Assembly (NCBI RefSeq): GCF_000378945.1
Contig: NZ_KB900539.1
Coordinates: 2,685,234-2,749,233 of the forward strand
DNA from: Methyloversatilis universalis EHg5
GTDB lineage: Bacteria; Pseudomonadota; Gammaproteobacteria; Burkholderiales; Rhodocyclaceae
Length of the DNA: 64,000 nt
Direction of reading: 5' to 3'
Part shown: piece by piece, positions 47,457 through 56,146 of the stretch
How the letters are laid out: each line of letters opens with the position of its first letter
Position numbering within the stretch: position 1 is the stretch's first letter
Notes under the pieces: generated by a model
The model's database searches: none
What the model was told of the DNA's origin: nothing
The model's input: the letters and a program-made list of their open reading frames with translations, nothing else
Program-made: the position numbers and the translations under genes

Positions 47457-48221
47457 ATGAATGCACGCACATCTGCCCCGGTCAGCCTCGAAGCGCATAC
47501 CGTCAGCAAGGCCTTCCGCTCGGGCACGGTGACGGTGCACGTGCTCGACCGGCTGTCGGTCGCCATCCACGCCGGCGAACTGACCCTCATTTCCGGCCCG
47601 TCCGGCTGCGGCAAGAGCACGCTGCTGTCGCTGCTCAGCGGCCTGCAGGCACCGGACGACGGCGACACCGTGGCGCTCGGCGAAAACCTGTCGCGCATGG
47701 GCAAGGGTGCGCTCGAGCGCTTCCGGCTGCGCCACACCGGCTTCGTGTTCCAGGGCTTCAACCTGTTCCCGGCGCTGACCGCGTGCGAACAGGTGCAGCT
47801 GCCGCTCGGCTACATGGGCGTCAGCGCGCGTGAATCGCTGCGGCGGGCGCAGGAGGCGCTGGAAGAAGTGGGCATGGCGCACCGGCGCGACGCTTTTCCG
47901 GCACAGCTTTCCGGCGGCGAGAAGCAGCGTGTCGCGGTCGCGCGGGCGCTGGCCAAGTCGCCCCGCCTGCTGTTCGCCGACGAACCCACCAGCGCGCTGG
48001 ACGCCGAGAACGGCCAGCGGGTGACCGGCATTCTGAGACGCATCGCGCACCAGCACGGCACCACCGTGCTGTGCGTGAGCCACGACCCGCGCCTGGTGCG
48101 CCAGGCGGACCGGGTACTGACCATGGAGGACGGACGCATGCAGAGCGACTGGCGACCACCGGCGCAGGACGATATCGGACCCGGCGCCGCGCGCGCCTGC
48201 ATCGAGGACATCGCATCGTGA
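47457..48221 (+). CDS. ABC transporter ATP-binding protein, DevA/LolD type
   Basis: A 254-aa ATPase with Walker A SGPSGCGKSTLL, signature LSGGEKQRVAVARAL, Walker B RLLFADEPTSALD and switch His in CVSHD, all intact. ATG at 47457 begins MNARTSAPVS, 13 bp after the permease stop. It overlaps the fusion-protein gene by 4 nt and is the stand-alone ATPase expected for the DevC-like permease. Confidence 0.93.
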   Translation: MNARTSAPVSLEAHTVSKAFRSGTVTVHVLDRLSVAIHAGELTLISGPSGCGKSTLLSLLSGLQAPDDGDTVALGENLSRMGKGALERFRLRHTGFVFQGFNLFPALTACEQVQLPLGYMGVSARESLRRAQEALEEVGMAHRRDAFPAQLSGGEKQRVAVARALAKSPRLLFADEPTSALDAENGQRVTGILRRIAHQHGTTVLCVSHDPRLVRQADRVLTMEDGRMQSDWRPPAQDDIGPGAARACIEDIAS

Positions 48222-49153
48222 AGGCGGCACCGAAAAGATGGCGCGGCCAGGGCCTGTCATTCGGGCTGACGCTGGCCCTGGCACTGACGCTCACCGGCTG
48301 CGACGGCAACGAGGGCAGCGCCAGCGCGGCCACCGCGACGCCCGCGATGCCGGCGGCGATGGCACGCGGCAAGGTCGAGGTGGAAGGCGGACTGTTCGAG
48401 GTGCTGGCGCCGGTAGAGGGCACGGTAGACAGCGTCGCGGTGAAGGAAGGCGACAGCGTGCGCCGCGGACAGGTGCTGCTGCAGCTGCAGGCCGATCAGG
48501 CCCGGCTGGACGTCGACATGGCCGAAGCCGAACTGTCGCTGATCCAGTCGCGCGAACACGCGCAGCGCGCCCGCCAGCCGGCCGCACGGCAGCTGGCCGA
48601 GCGCACTGCCGCGGCGGCGCGCGCCGGCGCCTTCGAACAGCAGCGCGCCGACGAGGCGCACCAGGCGCTGCAGGACATCGACTCGGGCATCGCGGTGCTG
48701 GAATCCGAACAGGCGGTGGCGCGGCAGAAGCTGCGCCAGGCCCGGCTGGCGGAACAGCGGCTCACGGTGCGGGCGGCGGCCGATGCCAGCGTACTGAAGC
48801 TCGCGGTGCAGCCGGGCGCCCGGGTCGGGCCGCAGGCGGGCCGCGCGCTGATGGTGCTGCTGCCGCACCGGCCGCTGCTGGTGCGCGCCGAGCTGAACGA
48901 GAGCTTTCTCGCCAGCGTGCATCCGGGCATGAGCGCCACGGTCACACCGGACGTCGATCTGCATCCGGGCGAGCACGCGCCGTCTCAGCAGGCGCGGGTG
49001 GCCCGCCTCAGTCCGGCCTACAGCGGCAGCCGGCTGGGCGAAGACGCGGTGCGCGGCAGCGTGCGGGTGGTCGATTGTTTCCTCGAACTGGATCCGGCCG
49101 CGTCATCGGCGCTGCGCCTGGGTCAGAACGTGAAGGTGAGTTTCCATGAATGA
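48218..49153 (+). CDS. Periplasmic membrane-fusion lipoprotein (HlyD/DevB-like)
   Basis: A 311-aa adaptor that would bridge the permease and the outer-membrane factor. The start is GTG at 48218 (coupled GTGA overlap). The signal ends in the lipobox TLTGC with Cys28. The first lipoyl half is EVLAPVEGTVDSVAVKEGD. A helical hairpin spans about 95-180 and is rich in Q/A/R/E, and the second lipoyl half is LTVRAAADASVLKLAVQPGA. It overlaps the HAD gene by 8 nt. Confidence 0.88.
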   Translation: MKAAPKRWRGQGLSFGLTLALALTLTGCDGNEGSASAATATPAMPAAMARGKVEVEGGLFEVLAPVEGTVDSVAVKEGDSVRRGQVLLQLQADQARLDVDMAEAELSLIQSREHAQRARQPAARQLAERTAAAARAGAFEQQRADEAHQALQDIDSGIAVLESEQAVARQKLRQARLAEQRLTVRAAADASVLKLAVQPGARVGPQAGRALMVLLPHRPLLVRAELNESFLASVHPGMSATVTPDVDLHPGEHAPSQQARVARLSPAYSGSRLGEDAVRGSVRVVDCFLELDPAASSALRLGQNVKVSFHE

Positions 49154-49877
49154 CGCATGCAATCGTGCGCTGTACGCCCCGCTCCGGCAGACCGCAGCTT
49201 CGTCCGCAAGCACCTGGGCGGTGCAGTGCGATTTCGACGGCACCATCTGCCTGACCGACGTCGCCGACTCGCTGCTGCAGCGCTTCGGCCGGCCCGGCTG
49301 GGAGGCGCTGGAAGAGGACTGGGAAGCAGGCCACATCGGCTCGCGTGCCTGCATGCAGGGCCAGGTCGCGCTGCTCGACATGAGCCAGGACGAACTGGAT
49401 GCGCATCTGGACCGGTTGAAGATCGATCCGGGCTTCCCGGCCTTCGTCGCCGCCGCGGAACGCCTCGGCGTGCCGCTGCAGGTGGTCAGCGACGGCCTGG
49501 ACTACGCGATCCACCGCATCCTGGCCGCACACGGGCTGGATCACCTGCCGGTGCTGGCCAACCGGCTGCTGCGCACCGGCGAGCGCAGCTGGGCGCTCGA
49601 ATGCCCGCACGGCAGCGACGCCTGCGTGCGCGCCAGCGGCAACTGCAAGTGCGCGCGGCTGGCGGACGTGAAACCGGCCCGTGCCCGGCAGGTGCTGTTC
49701 GTCGGCGACGGCAGTTCCGATTTCTGCGTGTCCGGCCGTGCCGACCATGTGCTGGCCAAGGCGCGGCTGATCGACCACTGCCGCGAACGCGGCTATCCGC
49801 ACACCCCCTTCGTGCAGTTCGACGAGGCGTGCGCGATGCTGCAGCAGCTGGCCCTGCCGGAAGGAGCCTGCGCATGA
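49146..49877 (+). CDS. HAD-IB phosphatase (MtnX/phosphoserine-phosphatase-like)
   Basis: A 243-aa cytosolic hydrolase with motif I CDFDGTICLTD (Asp29, Asp31), motif II QVVSDGLD and metal motif FVGDGSSDFCVSGRAD. MtnX-type enzymes dephosphorylate small phospho-metabolites, but a cysteine pair in SGNCKCARLADVK is not something I can assign. It is coupled at both ends (8-nt and 4-nt overlaps), so it is part of the exporter-to-DegT run. The substrate is unknown. Confidence 0.85.
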   Translation: MNDACNRALYAPLRQTAASSASTWAVQCDFDGTICLTDVADSLLQRFGRPGWEALEEDWEAGHIGSRACMQGQVALLDMSQDELDAHLDRLKIDPGFPAFVAAAERLGVPLQVVSDGLDYAIHRILAAHGLDHLPVLANRLLRTGERSWALECPHGSDACVRASGNCKCARLADVKPARARQVLFVGDGSSDFCVSGRADHVLAKARLIDHCRERGYPHTPFVQFDEACAMLQQLALPEGACA

Positions 49878-50779
49878 ATGCCCGCGCCGATGACGGTCTG
49901 TTCGAGGCGTCTCTGGAAACGCCACCTGGCCCGTGTGTCACGCCACACGAATTCTTCCTGCCCGGCAGCGGCGAAGCAGGCCGCACCGGCGTGCTGCTGG
50001 TGCACGGCCTCACCGGCACGCCGAACGAAATGCGCCTGCTCGCCAAAGGCCTGAACCGGGGCGGTTTCGCGGTCTATGCAGTGCAGCTGGCCGGCCACTG
50101 CGGCACGCCGGACGACCTCATCCGGGTGCGCTGGACCGACTGGACCGCCAGCGTGCACGCCGGCGCCGAGCGGCTGCGCGCCCAGGTCGACCGCGTGGTG
50201 GTGATGGGCCTGTCGATGGGCGCCGTGCTGGCGCTGGAACTGGCCATCGCGCGCCCGGATCTGGTGGAAGGCGTGGGCGCGCTGTCCGCCACCTTCCGCT
50301 ACGACGGCTGGAGCATTCCGCGCTACACCCGTCTGTCCTTCCTGCTGCCGCTGTTCCGCCTGCTCGGCATCGGCCGCCGGCGCGCCTTCATGGAACAGCC
50401 GCCCTACGGCATCAAGGACGAGGCGCTGCGCAAGCGCGTGGTCGAACAGATGAACAGCGGCGACAGCAGCGCCGCCGGTCTGCCGGGCAACCCGTGGTAC
50501 GCAGTGATCGAAATGCACCGACTGTCGTCCCACGTGCGCCGGCGTCTGCAGTCGGTGCGCGCGCCCTGCCTGGTGCTGCATGCGAGCGAAGACGACATTT
50601 CCAGCGTGAACAACGCCCGCCTGATCGCCCGCCGGGTACGCGGGCCGGTCAGTCTGGTGCTGCTGCACGACAGCTATCACATGATCACGATAGACCGCGA
50701 ACGGCGCACCGTGACCACGCTGGCCACCGAATTCGTCGGCCGGCTGGCGGTGGATGCCGACGGAACCGCCGCCGCATGA
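49874..50779 (+). CDS. Alpha/beta hydrolase (carboxylesterase-like)
   Basis: A 301-aa serine hydrolase with oxyanion motif VHGLTGTP (about 43-50), nucleophile elbow GLSMG with Ser114, a likely acid in ASEDDISSV and catalytic His in DSYHMITID. It resembles Est30-type carboxylesterases or monoacylglycerol lipases. It has no signal peptide. It overlaps both neighbours by 4 nt. The substrate could be an acyl chain in a lipid-linked intermediate, but this is inference from context. Confidence 0.86.
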   Translation: MNARADDGLFEASLETPPGPCVTPHEFFLPGSGEAGRTGVLLVHGLTGTPNEMRLLAKGLNRGGFAVYAVQLAGHCGTPDDLIRVRWTDWTASVHAGAERLRAQVDRVVVMGLSMGAVLALELAIARPDLVEGVGALSATFRYDGWSIPRYTRLSFLLPLFRLLGIGRRRAFMEQPPYGIKDEALRKRVVEQMNSGDSSAAGLPGNPWYAVIEMHRLSSHVRRRLQSVRAPCLVLHASEDDISSVNNARLIARRVRGPVSLVLLHDSYHMITIDRERRTVTTLATEFVGRLAVDADGTAAA

Positions 50780-51144
50780 ATGCGCCCTCCGGAGGGCTGG
50801 TCGCGCTGCTGTGGACGCTGAACGTGGTGGTCGATACCGCCGGCCAGCTCGCCTTCAAGGCGGCCGCCCACGACGCGCACGAAAGTGACGGCCTGCAGCG
50901 CTGGCGGCACATGGCCAGCCGCCCCTGGCTGTGGCTGGGCATAGGCTGCTACATCGCCGAATTCCTGGTCTGGCTGGCCTTCCTGTCGCTGGTGCCGCTG
51001 TCCGAAGGCGTGCTGCTCGGATCGATCAACATCGTGGTCGTCATGCTGGCCGGCCGCCTGCTGTTCGGCGAACGGCTGTCGCGGATGCGCACCGCCGGCA
51101 TCCTGCTGATCGCGACCGGCGTCGCGCTGGTGGGCCTGCCCTGA
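50776..51144 (+). CDS. Small four-helix DMT-superfamily membrane protein (ArnE/EmrE-like), first of a pair
   Basis: A 122-aa protein with four predicted helices (about 5-28, 50-70, 72-92 and 98-120), the size of SMR/EmrE transporters and ArnE/ArnF flippase halves. QLAFKAAA in helix 1 and the last two helices (INIVVVMLAGRLLFGERLS, AGILLIATGVALVG) are typical of the DMT fold. The Glu14-type position of EmrE is not obviously kept. It overlaps its partner by 1 nt (TGATG), suggesting an obligate heterodimer. Confidence 0.82.
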   Translation: MNAPSGGLVALLWTLNVVVDTAGQLAFKAAAHDAHESDGLQRWRHMASRPWLWLGIGCYIAEFLVWLAFLSLVPLSEGVLLGSINIVVVMLAGRLLFGERLSRMRTAGILLIATGVALVGLP

Positions 51145-51572
51145 TGCGCCGCTTCTATGTCATCGGCTTCGGGCTGCTGCTGCTGTTCGACACGCTGGCC
51201 CAGATCAGCTTCAAGCTGGCCGGCGACTACGCGCTGCCGCTCGAATTCGGCCCGGCCTGGCTGCTGCGGGTATTCGGCGCACCGTGGATCTACGGCGCCT
51301 TCGTCGGCTATGTCGGTGCCTTCTTCACCTGGATGACGCTGCTGAGGCACGCGCCGATCGGCCCCGCCTTCGCCGCCTCGCACCTGGAAATCGTGTCGGT
51401 GCTGCTGCTGTCGCACGGGCTGTTCGACGAGCACATCGGCACGCTGCAGCTGCTCGGTGCGCTGTGCATCGTGGCCGGCATCCTGTGTCTGGCGGTCGGC
51501 GAAACCGAAAGCGAACGCGCCGGCGCCACGCTGGAACACCTGCCGCCCGCGCCGCATGAGCCGCCCCGCTGA
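51144..51572 (+). CDS. Small four-helix DMT-superfamily membrane protein (ArnF-like), second of a pair
   Basis: A 142-aa membrane protein with four helices and a charged C-terminal tail. QISFKLAGDYALPL in helix 1 aligns with the same place in the first member, and GALCIVAGILCLAVGE forms helix 4. Two adjacent, different four-helix proteins are the ArnE/ArnF arrangement, in which the pair flips an undecaprenyl-linked aminosugar. The role here is inferred. It overlaps the DegT gene by 17 nt. Confidence 0.82.
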   Translation: MRRFYVIGFGLLLLFDTLAQISFKLAGDYALPLEFGPAWLLRVFGAPWIYGAFVGYVGAFFTWMTLLRHAPIGPAFAASHLEIVSVLLLSHGLFDEHIGTLQLLGALCIVAGILCLAVGETESERAGATLEHLPPAPHEPPR

Positions 51573-52791
51573 ACGCTGCGTCCCGCCGACCGCGGGGCTG
51601 CCGCTGGCACTGTCCGACCTGTTCGGCCGCGTACCGGGCGCGGCCCCCGATCTGGCGAGCGGGCTGGCGCGCGCATTTGACCTGCCCTGGGCCCGCATCG
51701 AATGCTCAGGCACCGCCGCGCTGGTGATCGCGCTGACCGCACTGCAGCGCCTGCAGCCCGCGCGCAACGAGGTCATCGTGCCGGCCTACACCTGCCCGCT
51801 GGTCGCCATCGCGGTGGCGCACTGCGGACTCGAACTGCGGCTGTGCGATCTGCAGCCGGGCCGGCCCGACATGGACCTCGACCATCTGGAAAGACTGTGC
51901 AGTGCGCGCACGCTGGCGGTGCTGCCCACCCACCTCGCCGGGCGGGTGAGCGATGTGGCCGGTGCGGCAGCCATCGCCCGCCGCACCGGCGCCTTCGTGA
52001 TCGAGGACGCCGCGCAGGCACTGGGGGCCCGGATCGGAACCGACAGCGTGGGCACACAGGGCGACATCGGCTTCTTCAGCCTGGCGGTGGGCAAGGGTCT
52101 CACGCTCTATGAAGGCGGCGTGCTGACCGCGCGCGACCCGGCGCTGCGCGCCGCCTGCACCCGGGCAAGCGAGGCGCTGGCCCGCAGGCACGCCGGCTGG
52201 GAACTGCGCCGCACGCTCGAACTGGTCGCCTATGCGCTGTGCTACCGGCCGGCGCTGCTGGGCGCGGTCTATGGCCGCCCGCTGCGCAACGCGCTGCGGG
52301 CCGGCGACCGGGTGGAGGCGGCCGGCGACCTGTTCGACCTCCGCATACCGCTGCACCGGCCCGGACGCTGGCGCCAGTCGGTGGGCCTGCGCGCGCTCGG
52401 CCGCTTGCCCGCCTTCATCACCGGCTGCACCGAACGGGCACTGAGGCGCCGCGCGCAGCTTGAAAGCCTGCCGGGCATCGAAGTGCTGGGCGACAGCCCG
52501 GCGGTGCCCGACGCCGCCGGCACCTGGCCGGTGCTGCTGCTGCAGGTCAGCGACGCAGCGCGGCGCGACCGCCTGCTCGATCGTCTGTGGGCTGCCGGCT
52601 GCGGCGTCGGGCTGCCGTTCGCACACGCTTTGCCGGACTACCGGCGCTATGCCTCAGTCGTACCCTGGCAGGACGCCGGCGCCCTGCCGAACGCACGCGA
52701 CTTCGCGGCGCGCGTGCTGTCGCTGAGCAACAGCCCCTGGCTGGACGATGCCCGCTTCGACCGCCTGTGCACGGCGCTGGTGGCGGACTGA
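51556..52791 (+). CDS. DegT/DnrJ/EryC1/StrS-family PLP aminotransferase
   Basis: A 411-aa PLP enzyme of the sugar-aminotransferase family (ArnB relatives). SGTAALVIAL is the PLP-phosphate segment (about 51-60), and VIEDAAQALGA gives the pyridine-binding Asp151. FFSLAVGKGLTLYEGGVL carries the Schiff-base Lys180. These enzymes usually aminate nucleotide-linked keto sugars. It is divergent from typical members in its C-terminal half, so the acceptor is uncertain. It ends 1 nt from the convergent ureohydrolase-fold gene. Confidence 0.88.
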   Translation: MSRPAERCVPPTAGLPLALSDLFGRVPGAAPDLASGLARAFDLPWARIECSGTAALVIALTALQRLQPARNEVIVPAYTCPLVAIAVAHCGLELRLCDLQPGRPDMDLDHLERLCSARTLAVLPTHLAGRVSDVAGAAAIARRTGAFVIEDAAQALGARIGTDSVGTQGDIGFFSLAVGKGLTLYEGGVLTARDPALRAACTRASEALARRHAGWELRRTLELVAYALCYRPALLGAVYGRPLRNALRAGDRVEAAGDLFDLRIPLHRPGRWRQSVGLRALGRLPAFITGCTERALRRRAQLESLPGIEVLGDSPAVPDAAGTWPVLLLQVSDAARRDRLLDRLWAAGCGVGLPFAHALPDYRRYASVVPWQDAGALPNARDFAARVLSLSNSPWLDDARFDRLCTALVAD

Positions 52792-53700
52792 TCAGCCGCC
52801 CGCCGCAGCGATGCGGGCGAGCAGCGCGCGGTTCACTTCATGCTGGCGGCCCTGGCGGCCGTCGAGTGCGGCGGCGTTCAGTTCGATGTCCTGCCCGTCC
52901 AGACCGCTCAGCAACCGCTTCCACAGCGTGGCGTAGCGGTGACTGGAAATTTCGCCGGTGATGTCGCTGCCTTCGATGCAGCCGGTGAGCACGTCGATCA
53001 CCGCCCCGGCCTGCTCCAGCGTGAGCACGCCCTGATCCCAGTTGGTCTGGACCACGGCGGTGGACAGCACGTCCTTGTCGATCGACAGATAGGTGGGTTC
53101 GGGTCGCGTCACCAGGTGGCTGGTCAGCGCGGCCACCAGTTCGGCGCCGTCGCGGTGCGCATGAAAAGCGTGGCCCAGCCCAAGCCAGCGCGCCCAGCCG
53201 GTATCGACGCCACAGCTCCAGTAGCTCAGCTTGCCGGCCCGCAGCGGCTGCAGCCGGTTTTCCCAGCAGTGGGCCAAGCCGATGTCGGCCGAGGTGATGC
53301 CGGCCACATGAACGTGACTCACCGCCTCGTCCATCGCCACCTGTCTTACCCATGAACCGCAGTGCACGCCGAACGGGAAACGCATATTGTCCGGATGGTT
53401 GTCGAGCACCACCACGCGCAGGCGCTGGCCGGTGCGCGCGTGCAGCGCCCGTGCGCAGCGCAGGATGAGCGGCGCGCTCAGATGGTGGAAATCGCCGCTG
53501 CCGATGAAGGCGGTGCCGGAGCGCCGCACCGTCGGCAGCAGCGGCGCAAGATCGCCGGCGAGCCGGTCGAGCTGGCGTGCGGAACAGCCGAAGCGCAGCG
53601 CGTCCTGCCGGTGGCGCAGCGGAATCCGCAGTTCGCGGTCGAGCGCACCGACTGCGCCATCGACATCCAGCACCACCGGAATGCGGAACGGCAGCGTCAT
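52792..53700 (-). CDS. Ureohydrolase (arginase)-fold protein
   Basis: A 302-aa protein distantly like arginase/agmatinase. The metal-site motifs can be lined up: GSGDFHHL (for GGDH, His72 or His73), VLDNHPDNM (for DAHxD, Asp100-His102-Asp104) and LSIDKDVL (for SxDxDxxDP, Asp208-Asp210). All six candidate Mn ligands are thus present. The usual substrate-loop motifs of arginase are not evident, so the substrate may differ. It overlaps the acyltransferase gene by 4 nt and is last in the minus-strand operon. Confidence 0.8.
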   Translation of the reverse strand: MTLPFRIPVVLDVDGAVGALDRELRIPLRHRQDALRFGCSARQLDRLAGDLAPLLPTVRRSGTAFIGSGDFHHLSAPLILRCARALHARTGQRLRVVVLDNHPDNMRFPFGVHCGSWVRQVAMDEAVSHVHVAGITSADIGLAHCWENRLQPLRAGKLSYWSCGVDTGWARWLGLGHAFHAHRDGAELVAALTSHLVTRPEPTYLSIDKDVLSTAVVQTNWDQGVLTLEQAGAVIDVLTGCIEGSDITGEISSHRYATLWKRLLSGLDGQDIELNAAALDGRQGRQHEVNRALLARIAAAGG

Positions 53701-54782
53701 GCCGCGTCTCCTTCCCGTTCCGCCTGCCAGATGCGGTCGCCTTCGAAATGTCCGGCAAAGCGGCGGGCCAGCGCCCGCAGCAGCGGGTTGCGCACATGCA
53801 CCGCGTGCCGGGTGAAGGTGAAACGTGCACCCAGCTGCGCCTTCACGCCGGGGTCGCTCCAGCCGGCGACATACGCGGTGAGGCCGCGTTCGAGCGCGTA
53901 TTCGAGATTGACCATCCAGCTCACGAAATAGAGATTGCAGTCGCGTGCCTGCGGGTAGCGCAGACCGATGTACTTGTCGACCAGACGGCCGTCGTGCTCG
54001 AAACACAGATTCCAGCCGACGAGTTCGCCCTCCAGCCAGTACTCGAACACGATGCCGCCAGTCGCGGCGTCGCGCAGCACGGTGGCGAAGAAGTCGCGGG
54101 TCAGGCGATCGAAATGCAGTTCGCTCTGGGCATAGACCGCCTCGTACAGCGCGCAGTACGCATCGACAGCGGCCTCGTCGGCGAACGCGGCATCGCCGCA
54201 GGGCCGGCGGCGCACCTCCAGCCGCGCACGCTGGCGCAGCTTGCGCTTCAGATCCTTGCGCCGGCCCGCCGACAGCCGCTGCAGATAGGCGTCGATGCTG
54301 TCGAAGTCGATCGGTACGTAGGCGAGCGCCTGGCCTTCGACCAGGATGCAGCCGGCCTGCACGCAGGCCTGCGCCAGCGCCTCGGCGAAGGCGTTGTCGC
54401 GCGCCCCGAGCAGCGGCGACGCGACCGGCAGGTCCTTGACGATGAGCAGCGGATAGCGCGGCGCCCAGGCCGCAAGCGAACGGCGGAGCAGTTCCAGCCG
54501 CCGGTCGTCCCGCGGCCACGGCAGGTATTCCGACACCGTGGCGCCAAAGAAAGCGGCACGGATGCGCAGAAGCCGCGACCACAGCCCGGACAGCGGCAGC
54601 CGCGCCACCCGGCGCTTCAGCGTCGGGTCGGCGGTGGTAAGCAGATCGAAGGGCGCACCGAACAGCAGCGGCAGATTGGCCAGCACATCGAAGCCTTCCG
54701 GCGGATGTGCGCGGAAGGCTTCGATCAGCGCGTCGGGTTCGAGCTGGAAGGCGGTGTGCCCCTCCTCCCGGGCGGTGCTCAC
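53697..54782 (-). CDS. FemAB/BioF2-like GNAT-fold acyltransferase
   Basis: A 361-aa cytosolic protein related to the GNAT/peptidoglycan-biosynthesis group (Acetyltransf_6-like). YLQRLSAGRRKDLKRKLRQR lies in the middle, followed by FEYWLEGELVGWNLCFEHDG and the C-terminal AcCoA-type fold DKYIGLRYPQARDCNLYFVS. FemAB enzymes add amino acids from tRNA, while GNATs use acyl-CoA; sequence alone does not decide. The start is GTG at 54782, coupled to the class III aminotransferase stop (GTGA). Confidence 0.8.
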   Translation of the reverse strand: MSTAREEGHTAFQLEPDALIEAFRAHPPEGFDVLANLPLLFGAPFDLLTTADPTLKRRVARLPLSGLWSRLLRIRAAFFGATVSEYLPWPRDDRRLELLRRSLAAWAPRYPLLIVKDLPVASPLLGARDNAFAEALAQACVQAGCILVEGQALAYVPIDFDSIDAYLQRLSAGRRKDLKRKLRQRARLEVRRRPCGDAAFADEAAVDAYCALYEAVYAQSELHFDRLTRDFFATVLRDAATGGIVFEYWLEGELVGWNLCFEHDGRLVDKYIGLRYPQARDCNLYFVSWMVNLEYALERGLTAYVAGWSDPGVKAQLGARFTFTRHAVHVRNPLLRALARRFAGHFEGDRIWQAEREGDAA

Positions 54783-56146
54783 GGACGCTTGGCGTACACC
54801 AGCAGCTGGTCGAGCAGCACCATGGCTTCGTCGATCTCGGCACGGGTGATTTCGAGCGAGGGCGCGAAGGTGATGACGTTCTTGTAGTAGCCGCCGACAT
54901 CCAGCACCAGACCGGCGCGCCGGCCCTGGTATTCGAGCCGGCCGCTGAGGCCGATGTCCACCATGCGGTCGAGCAGCGCCCGGTTGGGCGTGAAGCCGTC
55001 GGCGGTGCAGATTTCGGCGCGCAGCGCCAGGCCCAGGCCATCGACATCGCCGATTTCCGGATGCCGCTTCTGCAGATCCTTCAGGCCTTCGAGGAAGTAG
55101 GCACCGCTGGCGCGCACCTTTGCGCCGTAATCGACCTCGGCGGTCATCTTCAGCACTTCCAGACCCAGCGCGGTACCCAACGGGTTGGACGCGAAGGTGG
55201 AATGGGTCGAGCCGGGCGGGAACACGGTCGGGTTGATCAGCTCTTCGCGCGCCCACAGGCCGGACAGCGGATTCAGCCCGTTGGTGAGCGCCTTGGCGAA
55301 CACCAGCACGTCCGGCTGGACACCGAAGTTCTCGATCGACCACAGCTTGCCGGTGCGCCAGAACCCCATCTGGATTTCATCCACCACCATCAGGATGCCG
55401 TGTTCGTCCAGCACCTTCTTCAGGCCGGTGTAGAAATTGGCCGGCGGCACCACATAGCCGCCGGTGCCCTGGATCGGTTCGACGTAGAAGGCGGCGTACT
55501 CGCACTGGCGGGTCTTCGGATCCCACACCGCGTGGTACTCGTTCTCGAACTTGCGTGCGAACTCGGCGACGATGGCGTCCGCGTACTCTTCCGAGGTCAT
55601 GCCCTTGGGACGACGGAAGGGATAGGGGAAGGGAATGAATTGCGCGCGATCACCGAAGTGACCGAAACGGCGGCGGTAGCGGTAGCTGGAGGTGATGCTG
55701 GAGGCGCCCAGCGTGCGGCCGTGATAGCCGCCCTCGAAGGCGAACATCAGGCTCTTGCCCTGGCTGGCATTGCGCACGATCTTCAGCGAATCCTCGATCG
55801 CCTGGGCGCCGCCGACGTTGAAATGAACGCGGCCCGGCCGGCCCCACTTGCGCTGCGCGTCCTGCGCAATCCACTTCGCCAGTTCGATCTTGGTCGGATG
55901 CAGATACTGGCTGGCGATCTGCGGCAGCGTTTCGAGCTGGCGCTTCATCACGTCTTCGAGGCGCTTGTTGCGGTAACCGAAATTCACCGCGGAATACCAC
56001 ATCTGGAGGTCCAGATAGGGCGTGCCCGCCTCGTCGAACATGTAGCTGCCTTCGCATCCGGCGAACACCTTGGGCGGGTTCACATAGTGGACCGTGTCTC
56101 CGAAGGAGCAATAGGTCGCTTCGTCAGCCAGCAGCTGTTCATTCAT
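54779..56146 (-). CDS. Class III (acetylornithine/omega-amino acid type) PLP aminotransferase
   Basis: A 455-aa fold-type I aminotransferase. FNVGGAQAIEDSLKIVRNA is the PLP-phosphate region, and FEGGYHGRTLGASS and the pyridine-binding Asp256 in VVDEIQMGFWRTG follow. VFAKALTNGLNP carries Lys285. Such enzymes act on amines or omega-amino acids such as ornithine, 4-aminobutyrate or putrescine; the substrate here is unknown. ATG at 56146 follows a GAGAG site. It leads a three-gene operon with the acyltransferase and the ureohydrolase-fold protein. Confidence 0.9.
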   Translation of the reverse strand: MNEQLLADEATYCSFGDTVHYVNPPKVFAGCEGSYMFDEAGTPYLDLQMWYSAVNFGYRNKRLEDVMKRQLETLPQIASQYLHPTKIELAKWIAQDAQRKWGRPGRVHFNVGGAQAIEDSLKIVRNASQGKSLMFAFEGGYHGRTLGASSITSSYRYRRRFGHFGDRAQFIPFPYPFRRPKGMTSEEYADAIVAEFARKFENEYHAVWDPKTRQCEYAAFYVEPIQGTGGYVVPPANFYTGLKKVLDEHGILMVVDEIQMGFWRTGKLWSIENFGVQPDVLVFAKALTNGLNPLSGLWAREELINPTVFPPGSTHSTFASNPLGTALGLEVLKMTAEVDYGAKVRASGAYFLEGLKDLQKRHPEIGDVDGLGLALRAEICTADGFTPNRALLDRMVDIGLSGRLEYQGRRAGLVLDVGGYYKNVITFAPSLEITRAEIDEAMVLLDQLLVYAKRP

